This document shows positions 51,166-58,434 of a DNA stretch of 62,485 nucleotides, piece after piece. How positions within the stretch are numbered: the first letter of the stretch is position 1; each line of letters starts with the position of its first letter. Below the pieces are notes generated by a model, which was given only the letters and a program-made list of their open reading frames with translations, made no database searches and had not been told where the DNA came from. This DNA comes from Mycobacterium sp. E796 (GTDB lineage Bacteria > Actinomycetota > Actinomycetes > Mycobacteriales > Mycobacteriaceae): NCBI RefSeq assembly GCF_001672815.1, contig NZ_LZKK01000353.1:1-62485 (forward strand). Direction: 5' to 3'. The translations under genes were made by a program, and so were the position numbers.

Positions 51166-52209
51166 TCAGCCCGACTTTTGATAGACGAGCCAGCGCAACT
51201 CGATCGGGGACTGATCGCGCGGGATATCGAACACGTCGAGGCCGCTGGCCCAGCTCTCGAACCAACCGGTCGGGGGCCAGGCGCCCTCCGGTAGGTGGGC
51301 CTTCTCGTAGTCGTAGGCCGAATCGTCGGCGACGAGGTCGAACGGCAGCCCGGCCGCCGCGTTAGCCACTTCGTCACGGGTGAAGATCATGGTGTTGCAC
51401 TGCTGCCCGAGTTCGATCGCGGCTCTGTCGGGGGTATAGCCGGGCCGCGGCAGGAACGTGTTGAACACCAGCCGTCCGCCCGGGGCCAACACGTCGGCGG
51501 CGAGTTCGAACACACCGCGCAATTCGTGCGGCGTACGGAAGTCGGGCACCACCTCGGAGAGGACCATCAGCTGGTACTCGTCGTGGACGCCCTCCATGGC
51601 GGTGAAAACGTCGCTCTGCATCACGCGCACGCCCAACGATTCGCGTTCCACGTCCGCGCGCATGAGCTCGGCGAACTTCGGCGCCATCTCCACGGCGTCC
51701 ACGGGATGGCCGCGCCGCGCCAGGGCCACCGCGTTGCGCCCGGTTCCGGCGCCGACGTCCAGTATCCGACAGCTCGCCGGGTCGGCCGCCTCGCAGGCCA
51801 GCGCGAGCACGCGCGCGTCGGGTTCGGCGCCGAACAGTGGCGCCGGCCGGGTCTCAACCCAGTTGTCGTAGTCGGCCTCGACGGTGCGCCATTCGGCGTT
51901 GACGCGGTAGTTCAGACCCGTTCCGAAGGGAACCTGAAACGAGATGATGATCTCCGAACGCTGGGAGGCCCTGAAGGCCTTCGCCAGCTCGGTCTCCAGC
52001 ACCTTGTTGAGCTGACGAGCTTGTTCGGGCGTATACGGCACACCCAGCGTCGCGCACAGGTTGGCGCACAACTGGGCGTACTCGTCGATCATGCCGGGAA
52101 CGGCGGGCACCGAAATCTGGCCCTCGGCCATCGATCGGCGGTACATCCGGCTGACCATCGCTTCGCGCAGCCTCGGCGTGTCGAACGGTTTGGGCTGCGG
52201 CGCGTCCAC
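51166..52209 (-). CDS. Class I SAM methyltransferase with N-terminal helical region
   Basis: A 347-residue methyltransferase. Residues 1-120 are helical (MVSRMYRRSMAEGQ, EQARQLNKVLETELAKAF) and not part of the standard domain. The SAM loop is CRILDVGAGTGRNAVALARRG (starts near 147), then VDAVEMAPKFAELM and YQLMVLSEVVPDF. The extra N-terminal region may dimerise or bind substrate. The GTG start has no clear ribosome-binding site. The cupin-like gene follows 44 bases downstream on the same strand. Confidence 0.83.
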   Translation of the reverse strand: MDAPQPKPFDTPRLREAMVSRMYRRSMAEGQISVPAVPGMIDEYAQLCANLCATLGVPYTPEQARQLNKVLETELAKAFRASQRSEIIISFQVPFGTGLNYRVNAEWRTVEADYDNWVETRPAPLFGAEPDARVLALACEAADPASCRILDVGAGTGRNAVALARRGHPVDAVEMAPKFAELMRADVERESLGVRVMQSDVFTAMEGVHDEYQLMVLSEVVPDFRTPHELRGVFELAADVLAPGGRLVFNTFLPRPGYTPDRAAIELGQQCNTMIFTRDEVANAAAGLPFDLVADDSAYDYEKAHLPEGAWPPTGWFESWASGLDVFDIPRDQSPIELRWLVYQKSG

Positions 52210-52340
52210 CAGACTCTTCTACACGACCCGATTCGCGGTCGCACAGGGGCCGCCGTCCTACACCACCCGTTAACACTGCCGTTTGGCGGGGTATTAGCCA
52301 AGTTCACGTGCCGGACATGTACTACTTGAGGGAAGTGCGA

Positions 52341-52374
52341 TCGTTTGCCGGTCCGATTCCGGCCGCGCCGCCCA
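52341..52374 (+). other. tRNA 3'-end-like remnant (T-arm plus acceptor and CCA)
   Basis: GCCGG-TCCGATT-CCGGC (52347-52363) is a 5-bp stem with a 7-base T-loop-like loop. CGCGCCG, a discriminator C and an encoded CCA (52372-52374) follow, as at a tRNA 3' end. TGGCGGG at 52284 could pair with six of seven acceptor bases, but no proper D-arm or anticodon arm lies between. It looks like a degraded tRNA or an attachment-site scar. Confidence 0.35.
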
Positions 52375-52430
52375 ATTAGTCGGGAGCCGTCCGTGTCCTG
52401 GCGGCGTTTGACTCGATCGGAGGGAACGAC

Positions 52431-53777
52431 ATGGACTTTGCGGCACTACCGCCCGAGATCAACTCCGCCAGGATGTACACCGGCCCCGGCTCGGGGCCGC
52501 TGCTGGCCGCCGCGACGGCCTGGGACCGGCTGGCCGCCGCCCTGCACGCGGCGGCGAGTTCGTATCAATCGGAGGTGGCGGCGCTGACCGCCGGGCCCTG
52601 GCTGGGCCCGACCTCGGGGTTGATGGCTGCTGCGGCCGCGCCGTACCTGGCGTGGACGAGAACCTCCGCCACGCAGGCCGAGCAGGCCGCCAACCAGGCC
52701 AAGGCCGCCGCCGGCGCCTACGAGGCGGCATTCGCGGAGACGATTCCGCCGCCGGTGATCGCGGCCAACCGCAGCCTGCTGCTCACGCTGGTCGCGACCA
52801 ATATCTTCGGTCAGAACACCCCCGCGATCGCGACCACCGAGGCGCAGTACGCCGAGATGTGGGCCCAGGACGCCGCCGCCATGTACGGCTATGCCGCCGC
52901 GTCGGCGTTGGCGACGACGCTGACACCGTTCGCGCCGCCGCCGCAAAACACCAGTTCCGCCGGGCCGGCCGCGCAGGCCGCGGCGGTGGCGCAAGCCACC
53001 GGCACCTCGGCGGGAAACGCGCAGAGCGCCGTGTCCAGCGTGCAGGCCATCGCGGCGGTGCCCAACGCGCTGACCAGCCTTGCCGCCACCCCCGCCCAGG
53101 CCGGACCGCTCGACCTGCTGGCCGTGCTGGCCAATTTGAGCGGGGTCTTCATCGACCCCGAATTGAGCGCTACGAGCCTCGCCGCCGACACGGTGCTCGG
53201 CACCACGGCCCTTCCCTACGACGTCGCCGGGTACTACGTCGGTATCCACACCGACGACATCGTCAGCGGCTGGGCGGGAATACAGGGCTGGCCCGGCACG
53301 GAACCGGTGCCGCCGACGCCGTTCCCGGTGATCACCAACCTGGCCGGCGGTTCGGCGGCCACGGCCGGCCTCGCTGAAGCGAAAACCATTGGGGCCCTGT
53401 CGGTTCCACCCGCGTGGGCCGCCGAGACGACGATGATACGGCCCTTGGCGGTCGCCTTGCCGGCGACCAGCATGGGCGCCGCCGCCGAGGCCTCCGCCGG
53501 GAGCATGGGCAGCCTGTTCAGCCAGATGGCCCTGGCGGGCATGGCCGGGCGCGCGATGGCCGGCACGGGTGGCGGGGCGGGCGCCCCGGCCCGCCGGGAG
53601 CGGATTGGGGCGCCGACGACAACCGACAAGAAGGCGCCCCCGGAAGCCCCGGCCGGCGGCCCGGTCACGAGCGTCGCCGCCGAGCTTCGTGAGCTGGCCT
53701 CGCTGCGCGATTCGGGAATCCTCACCGACGAGGAATTCACCGAACAGAAAAAGAAACTCCTGGCTCAGATTCCCTAG
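52431..53777 (+). CDS. PPE-SVP family protein with C-terminal SHOCT domain
   Basis: A 448-residue PPE protein. The N-terminal ~175 residues are the PPE domain: FAALPPEINSARMYTGPGSG at the start, GPWLGP as the WxG turn, NIFGQNTPAIATTEAQYAEM near the end. LSVPPAW (about 324-330) is the SVP motif (GxxSVPxxW), here in GALSVPPAW. The last 30 residues (ELRELASLRDSGILTDEEF onward) form a SHOCT domain, a short oligomerisation module normally at the ends of unrelated proteins. No PE partner is adjacent. GGAGGGAACGAC precedes the ATG. Confidence 0.9.
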   Translation: MDFAALPPEINSARMYTGPGSGPLLAAATAWDRLAAALHAAASSYQSEVAALTAGPWLGPTSGLMAAAAAPYLAWTRTSATQAEQAANQAKAAAGAYEAAFAETIPPPVIAANRSLLLTLVATNIFGQNTPAIATTEAQYAEMWAQDAAAMYGYAAASALATTLTPFAPPPQNTSSAGPAAQAAAVAQATGTSAGNAQSAVSSVQAIAAVPNALTSLAATPAQAGPLDLLAVLANLSGVFIDPELSATSLAADTVLGTTALPYDVAGYYVGIHTDDIVSGWAGIQGWPGTEPVPPTPFPVITNLAGGSAATAGLAEAKTIGALSVPPAWAAETTMIRPLAVALPATSMGAAAEASAGSMGSLFSQMALAGMAGRAMAGTGGGAGAPARRERIGAPTTTDKKAPPEAPAGGPVTSVAAELRELASLRDSGILTDEEFTEQKKKLLAQIP

Positions 53778-54004
53778 CAAATTATCGATCAGGGCAACAG
53801 TTGCCATTTGATGGCCGCTGAAGCTATGCACCCGTCAGTTACGCGGCGTATTCGCCGGCGTTGCATTCTCGCCAACTACTCGGGCGCCCTGAAGACCGGC
53901 CGCGGCTCGATCGTCGTCTCGGCCAGGCATCGATCACCCAGGTCGGCCGACCGTCTGGCCACAAGTTTCGAAGTTTTTAATATTCATGCCGGGGCGCACG
54001 ACCA

Positions 54005-54010
54005 TATACT
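54005..54010 (+). promoter_or_regulatory. -10 box of the DUF732 gene
   Basis: TATACT lies 39 bases before ATG 54050 in an AT-rich stretch. The 272-base gap between the PPE and DUF732 genes also contains a perfect 12-bp palindrome GGTCGGCCGACC (53941-53952) and nothing else recognisable. Confidence 0.45.
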
Positions 54011-54049
54011 GACGACACCTGAACGCCGACAAGAAAAGAAGGGCACGAA

Positions 54050-54373
54050 ATGTCTGCACCTCGCTGGCTGGCCAAACTGACAATTCCCGTGATGGTTGGC
54101 GCTGCCCTGACAGCAAGCACCGCGATTGCGTCGGCCGACTCGACGGACGACGCATACCTCGCGAAACTGAAAACCCTCGGATTCAGCTGGCCCTCGTCAA
54201 GTGACTCCGACATGATCGCAATGGGGCACGCGGTCTGCGCCGACCGGATGGCCGGCAAGACGCCCGACGCGATCGCCTCCGACTTGCACTCCAGCATGAG
54301 CTCGAAGGGCTTCTCGTTCGCGGACATGACCGGCTGGGTCAGCGCGGCGGAATCGACCTACTGCCCGGGTTAG
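54050..54373 (+). CDS. Secreted DUF732 protein
   Basis: A 107-residue exported protein. The signal peptide covers about 1-29 (IPVMVGAALTASTAIASADS, cut after ASA). The mature part is a DUF732 domain: DDAYLAKLKTLGFSWPS, GHAVCADRMAGKTP and a final STYCPG, with two Cys likely in a disulfide. DUF732 proteins are abundant small secreted proteins of mycobacteria with no known activity. AAGAAAAGAAGGG before the ATG acts as ribosome-binding site. Confidence 0.9.
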   Translation: MSAPRWLAKLTIPVMVGAALTASTAIASADSTDDAYLAKLKTLGFSWPSSSDSDMIAMGHAVCADRMAGKTPDAIASDLHSSMSSKGFSFADMTGWVSAAESTYCPG

Positions 54374-54451
54374 TCGACACCCGGCCCCCGCGACCGCACT
54401 ACTGTCGTCCCTGACGGTGAACGACGGGTCTCTCGCGGGGGAAAAGTGCAC

Positions 54452-55255
54452 ATGCGGGTGGAGAGTTTGCTCCGCTACCCGGTGAAGTCGATGCTCGGCG
54501 AAACCGTGGACTCCCTGTTCGTCGACGAAGGCGGAGCCGAGGGGGATCGGCGGCTGGCGCTCGTCGACATCGAAACCGGCCACGTGGCCAGCGCCAAACA
54601 GGCGCGGCTCTGGCGCGGGCTGCTGAAATGCACCGCCCACGCCGACACCGGTCAGGTCCGGATCAGGCTGCCCGACGGGACCGACGTCACCTCTGATGAC
54701 CCCGACGTCGACGACGTGCTCTCCCGCCTGCTGGGTCGCACGGTGCGACTGGTCAGGCAGCGACCGCAGGGTGCGACGCTGGAACGCCCGGATCCCGAGC
54801 AGCTGCTCGAGCTGGGGCTGGACGCCGAAGTCGGCGGCCGCATCCTTCAGATCGCGCAGGCGACGCCGGGCGACTCGTTCACCGACGAGGCCCCGCTGCA
54901 TGCGATCACCACGGCCACCCTCGAGCACATCGGCGTGGAGGCGCTGCGCTACCGGCCCAACCTGGTGATCACGACGCCACCGGGACATCCTGCCTACGCC
55001 GAAAACGGTTGGGCAGGAAGGGAAATCGTGGTCGGTGAGGCGCGGCTGCGCGCCCTGACGGCCACCTCACGGTGCGTGGTTCCCACGCTGGAGCACGGTC
55101 CGTTGCCGCGTGCCCCGCAGGCGCTTCGCATTCCCGCGGACGAGAACCGTTGGGACACGGGCGGTCACGGACCGCAGCCGTGCGCGGGGGCCTACCTGGA
55201 GGTGGTGCGGCAGGGCATCATTCGGGTCGGTGACCCCGTCACCATCGGCCCGTAA
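54452..55255 (+). CDS. MOSC-domain protein
   Basis: A 267-residue protein with an N-terminal MOSC beta-barrel (VESLLRYPVKSMLGE, EGDRRLALVD) and the C-terminal MOSC domain, with SRCVVPTLEHG carrying the conserved Cys (about 207) that binds molybdenum cofactor or carries sulfur. It is like mARC/YcbX-type sulfurases or reductases. GGGGGAA about ten bases before ATG 54452 favours this start over GTG 54446. Its stop abuts the convergent membrane-protein gene. Confidence 0.87.
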   Translation: MRVESLLRYPVKSMLGETVDSLFVDEGGAEGDRRLALVDIETGHVASAKQARLWRGLLKCTAHADTGQVRIRLPDGTDVTSDDPDVDDVLSRLLGRTVRLVRQRPQGATLERPDPEQLLELGLDAEVGGRILQIAQATPGDSFTDEAPLHAITTATLEHIGVEALRYRPNLVITTPPGHPAYAENGWAGREIVVGEARLRALTATSRCVVPTLEHGPLPRAPQALRIPADENRWDTGGHGPQPCAGAYLEVVRQGIIRVGDPVTIGP

Positions 55256-55501
55256 TCAGCCGGCCCCAACCATTTTCATCACGAGCAGCACCGCCACCGC
55301 GAGAAACGCCACAGAGAACACGCAGACGGCGAGGACCGTGAGCGTTGCGCCGGGTGTGAATCGCCGGCGATTGGGTGGTTGAGGCTCGGCCACACCAGAG
55401 GTCTGCGGCGCGGCCGGCGGGGTCGCGCCCGGCGTGACGCCCCCACCCCGCTCGAGGTCGGGGGTTTGGGCGGGGTCGGGATCGGGAGGTTGCGCGGTCA
55501 T
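55256..55501 (-). CDS. DUF6480-like small membrane protein
   Basis: An 81-residue protein. The first half is Pro/Asp-rich (PDPDPAQTPDLERGGGVTPG), a pattern I recall from DUF6480 proteins of actinobacteria. One C-terminal membrane helix, TLTVLAVCVFSVAFLAVAVL, lies at about 53-72. It is probably tail-anchored, with the proline-rich part in the cytoplasm. Function is unknown. It lies 45 bases downstream of the thioredoxin-like gene on the same strand. Confidence 0.68.
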   Translation of the reverse strand: MTAQPPDPDPAQTPDLERGGGVTPGATPPAAPQTSGVAEPQPPNRRRFTPGATLTVLAVCVFSVAFLAVAVLLVMKMVGAG

Positions 55502-55546
55502 AGCTGGTGTTGCGATACCCGCCCGCGCGGCGCCCAAACGGGGCAA

Positions 55547-56101
55547 TCAGCCTGAACGCCACTTGATGCCGCACCCGATCGACGGGCGCTGGTCGGCGTC
55601 GACCGGCTTCCCGGCGAGCACCGCGTCGACCGCCGCCCGCACGTCGGCGGCCGTCACGGGCTTGTCGTTCCCCGGGCGGGAGTCGTCGAGCTGTCCGCGA
55701 TAGACGAGGCGGCGCTCGCCGTCGAACACGAACGTGTCGGGCGTGCAGGCCGCCGAGAAGGCGCGCGCGACGTCCTGGCTCTCGTCGTACAGGTAGGGAA
55801 ACGTCCAGCCGTGGGCGCGGGCCTCGGCGACCATCTGCTCGGGCCCGTCCTGCGGGTAGGTGACGACGTCGTTGCTCGAGATGCCGACCATCGCGACGCC
55901 CTTGTCCGCGAGGTCGCGGCCCAGCGCGGCGAGCCCGGCGGCGACGTGCTTGACGTACGGGCAGTGGTTGCAGATGAAGGTGACGACCAACGCGGGACCC
56001 GCGAGGTCGTCGAGGCTGACCGTGGCGCCGGTGGCCGGCTCGGGCAGCGAGAACGGCGGCGCGGGGGTGCCGAGGGCGAGCATGGTGGACTCGATGGCCA
56101 T
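55547..56101 (-). CDS. Thioredoxin-fold redoxin (AhpC/TSA type)
   Basis: A 184-residue thioredoxin-fold protein. FICNHCPYVKHVAAGL (about 42-57) holds a CNHC redox pair in the CxxC position. VSLDDLAGPALVVTF and VFDGERRLVYRGQLDDSRP complete the redoxin fold. Members are cytoplasmic thioredoxin-like reductases or peroxiredoxin relatives. A TAATCT box lies seven bases before ATG 56101, so the message may be leaderless. A DUF1345 membrane gene lies 21 bases upstream on the same strand. Confidence 0.87.
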   Translation of the reverse strand: MAIESTMLALGTPAPPFSLPEPATGATVSLDDLAGPALVVTFICNHCPYVKHVAAGLAALGRDLADKGVAMVGISSNDVVTYPQDGPEQMVAEARAHGWTFPYLYDESQDVARAFSAACTPDTFVFDGERRLVYRGQLDDSRPGNDKPVTAADVRAAVDAVLAGKPVDADQRPSIGCGIKWRSG

Positions 56102-56122
56102 GCCAGCCAGATTAGCCCGGTG

Positions 56123-56752
56123 TCACAGCTTGGAGCCCAGCCCGGCGATCAAATTGATGGTGACCGCAAGGACAACGGCGCCAAGCAGATACGACAGCAG
56201 CGCCTGGCGCAACACCGTCGCCCGGATGGACGTCAGCCCGATCTCGGTGTCCGACACCTGATAGGTCATGCCGACGGTAAACGCGAGATACGCGAAGTCG
56301 CTGAACCGGGGCGGCTCCGGTTCGTGGAAGTTGATCCCGCCCGGTTCGTCCGAGTAGTAGAGCCGCGCATAGTGCACGGTGAACAGCGTGTGCACCGCGA
56401 ACCACGACGCCGAGACGGTCAGGATCCCCAGCAGGGCGGCGACGACGGCCGCGGCGCCGGAGCGAGACCCGGCGGCGACCACATAGGCCACCCCGACCAG
56501 GCTGGCGAGGCTCGCCGACAAGACGACGGTGTCGGCGATCCAGCGGGTGGGGTCCTCGCGGGTGACGTATTCGCGGGTTCGGTCGGCGTCCATCCCGCCC
56601 AGCAGGAGCCACGTCCACACCACATACACGCCCGCGGTGACGACCCACCCGACGAGGGCGAATCGCCAGCCGATGGCATTGCCCACCGCGACTGCGACGG
56701 CGACGCCGAGCACCACGGCGATCAGGATCCGAACCGCTACAAGGGATCTCAC
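56123..56752 (-). CDS. DUF1345 membrane protein
   Basis: A 209-residue protein with five or six hydrophobic helices (ILIAVVLGVAVAVAVGNAIG, FALVGWVVTAGVYVVWTWLL, and two near 75-120, one at the end). The loop HTLFTVHYARLYYSD and YLAFTVGMTYQVSDTEI are DUF1345 hallmarks. The function is unknown; the family is widespread in actinobacteria. GTG 56752 is the only start that keeps the first helix intact. Confidence 0.85.
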   Translation of the reverse strand: MRSLVAVRILIAVVLGVAVAVAVGNAIGWRFALVGWVVTAGVYVVWTWLLLGGMDADRTREYVTREDPTRWIADTVVLSASLASLVGVAYVVAAGSRSGAAAVVAALLGILTVSASWFAVHTLFTVHYARLYYSDEPGGINFHEPEPPRFSDFAYLAFTVGMTYQVSDTEIGLTSIRATVLRQALLSYLLGAVVLAVTINLIAGLGSKL

Positions 56753-56773
56753 AGTCGGATGGCTTGGAGGCTG

Positions 56774-57445
56774 CTAGCCGTTCTGTGCCCGGGCGGGCGC
56801 CTGACCGATCTTGTTGGCGGCGAACGTCGCGGCCTGGTTAACCATGCCGGAGTCGATGTACGACATGTGCGACAAGATGTTGCCGCCCGGGGAGCAGATC
56901 GGGTCGTCGGGCGCGCACAGGCTGATGGTCCGGCCGACCAGCACCGGGCTGATCGTCGGAAGCGGCTGGCCGCCCCACAACATGCTGGAGAACCCGCTGG
57001 ACGGCTCGCCGAACAGGGCGACGGCGGCGACGTGGTCGGCCACCGGGCCCGGCAGCGTCTGGCTGGCGAGGTCGATCACGGTCGAGCCCTGGGAGTACCC
57101 GCCGAGCACCATTTTCGTGTTGGGGCAGCTGGCGGCGACGTCCTGGATGTGCGCGCTGGCGTCGTTCGAGCCGGCCGACGCGCTGTTGTGGTAGTCGTCG
57201 TTCGCCGGGTAATTGACGGCGTAGGAACTGACGGAGCGCCCCGCGAGCTGTGCAGTGAGCGAGTCGACGAATGCCTGCCCCATGTTTCCGAGGCCGGGCT
57301 CCTGGTGGGTGCCACGAGCGAAGACCACCGCGACGTCGGTGCAGGGATCGGCGGACGCGACCGGGACGGCGATCGGCGCGCTCAGCGCCGCCCACGCCGT
57401 CACGGCCGACACTCCAACGATGCGGGCAAGCCTGGGTGAATTCAT
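56774..57445 (-). CDS. cfp21: Cutinase-like protein (Culp1/Cfp21-like)
   Basis: A 223-residue secreted cutinase. The signal peptide is about 1-32 (LARIVGVSAVTAWAALSAPI). The mature start DPCTDVAVVFARGTHQEPG, nucleophile GGYSQGSTVIDLAS (Ser about 115), CAPDDPICSPGGN with the Asp, and HMSYIDSGMVNQA with the His match what I remember of M. tuberculosis Cfp21, a secreted lipid-ester hydrolase. It is the second cutinase in the window and differs clearly from the one at 36997, so they are not a recent duplication. Confidence 0.9.
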   Translation of the reverse strand: MNSPRLARIVGVSAVTAWAALSAPIAVPVASADPCTDVAVVFARGTHQEPGLGNMGQAFVDSLTAQLAGRSVSSYAVNYPANDDYHNSASAGSNDASAHIQDVAASCPNTKMVLGGYSQGSTVIDLASQTLPGPVADHVAAVALFGEPSSGFSSMLWGGQPLPTISPVLVGRTISLCAPDDPICSPGGNILSHMSYIDSGMVNQAATFAANKIGQAPARAQNG

Positions 57446-57491
57446 TTCCAAATGCTGACACACCCGCGACGACGGCGGCGCATGCGGTGCC

Positions 57492-58262
57492 TCAAATCCC
57501 GTCGCCGCGCGCGAGCCGATCGGCCCGCCAACAGCGCGCCTGCATGGGCATCTCGACCGTGTCGGCACCGGGGAACCGCGCGGCCAGGGCCGCCCGCGCT
57601 TCGGTCAGCCGCCGTGCGCGGTCATCGGGGGATGCGACGAGGAACCTGCTGTAGGTGCCCAGCATCGCGACGGCGTCGTCGATCGTCATGGTTCGCGTGA
57701 ATCGGAACGTCTCGCGCGCGAAGTTGCCGAACGTCGTCGGCAACGGGAGGACGACGTCCAGGCGCCGGCGAGCCCGGTCGGTCGCCGCGGCGTCGGAGGC
57801 CTCGTCGCCGGGCAGCCGGTCGAGGTCGCGCAGCCAGCCCACCTCGCGGTCCCGGCTCGTCCAGATCAGCCCGAGCCGACCGCCGTCGCGCAGCACTCGG
57901 CCGATCTCGGGCACGGCGCGCTCGGGGTCCATCCAGTGCCACGCCGACGAGACGAACACCGCGTCCGCGGAGGCGTCGGGCAGCGGAATCGACTCACCGC
58001 GGCCCTCGACGACGCGCACGCCGGGGGATCGGGCCGTGAGGACCTTTCGCATGCGCGCGTCGGGTTCGACGGCGACGACCTGCGCGGCCTTGCCCAGCAA
58101 CGTCCTGGTGAACAGACCGGTGCCCGCACCGACGTCGACGGCCACCCCGCATCCGGACGGGACCAGCCAGTTCACCGCATCCGACGGGGGTTGCGGCCGC
58201 AGCCCGTCGTAGTTTTCGGCAATCGACCCGAAGGACATCGCGCGTTGTTGACGGTCGCTCAC
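57492..58262 (-). CDS. Class I SAM-dependent methyltransferase
   Basis: A 256-residue Methyltransf_11-type enzyme: MSFGSIAENYDGLRPQPPSD is the usual opening, VAVDVGAGTGLFTRTLLG (about 40-57) the SAM loop, VVAVEPDARMRKVL motif II, and SADAVFVSSAWHWMDPERA motif IV. This subgroup includes menaquinone/ubiquinone-type and small-molecule methyltransferases; the substrate is not inferred. TACCGT six bases before GTG 58262 gives the leaderless pattern and sets the start. Confidence 0.87.
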   Translation of the reverse strand: MSDRQQRAMSFGSIAENYDGLRPQPPSDAVNWLVPSGCGVAVDVGAGTGLFTRTLLGKAAQVVAVEPDARMRKVLTARSPGVRVVEGRGESIPLPDASADAVFVSSAWHWMDPERAVPEIGRVLRDGGRLGLIWTSRDREVGWLRDLDRLPGDEASDAAATDRARRRLDVVLPLPTTFGNFARETFRFTRTMTIDDAVAMLGTYSRFLVASPDDRARRLTEARAALAARFPGADTVEMPMQARCWRADRLARGDGI

Positions 58263-58268
58263 GGTGCC

Positions 58269-58274
58269 ACGGTA
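58269..58274 (-). promoter_or_regulatory. -10 box of the methyltransferase (leaderless)
   Basis: Minus-strand TACCGT, six bases, then GTG 58262. Confidence 0.5.
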
Positions 58275-58434
58275 GTCGCGGTCGGCGCCCAGGGCCGTCG
58301 GCGCGGAAACGTTTGGTAAATACCGAGAATTTTGGCCCGCTTTTCCCTAGAGTCTGGCGTACCGGCTGGTGGCCTGAGGGCCCGTCCCCGGTGAAAATGC
58401 GTGGTCGTGGGGCAGAGGGAAGGACACCCGGGGG

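Noticed and set aside
52284..52374. An intact long-variable-arm tRNA (Leu, Ser or Sec type)
   Set aside because: The T-arm and acceptor fit, but there is no D-loop GG, no 5-bp anticodon stem with a 7-base loop and one acceptor mismatch, so a working tRNA is not supported.
52446..53831. A 461-codon minus-strand frame antisense to the PPE gene
   Set aside because: Gly/Arg low-complexity translation with no motif; the plus strand has a full PPE-SVP-SHOCT protein.
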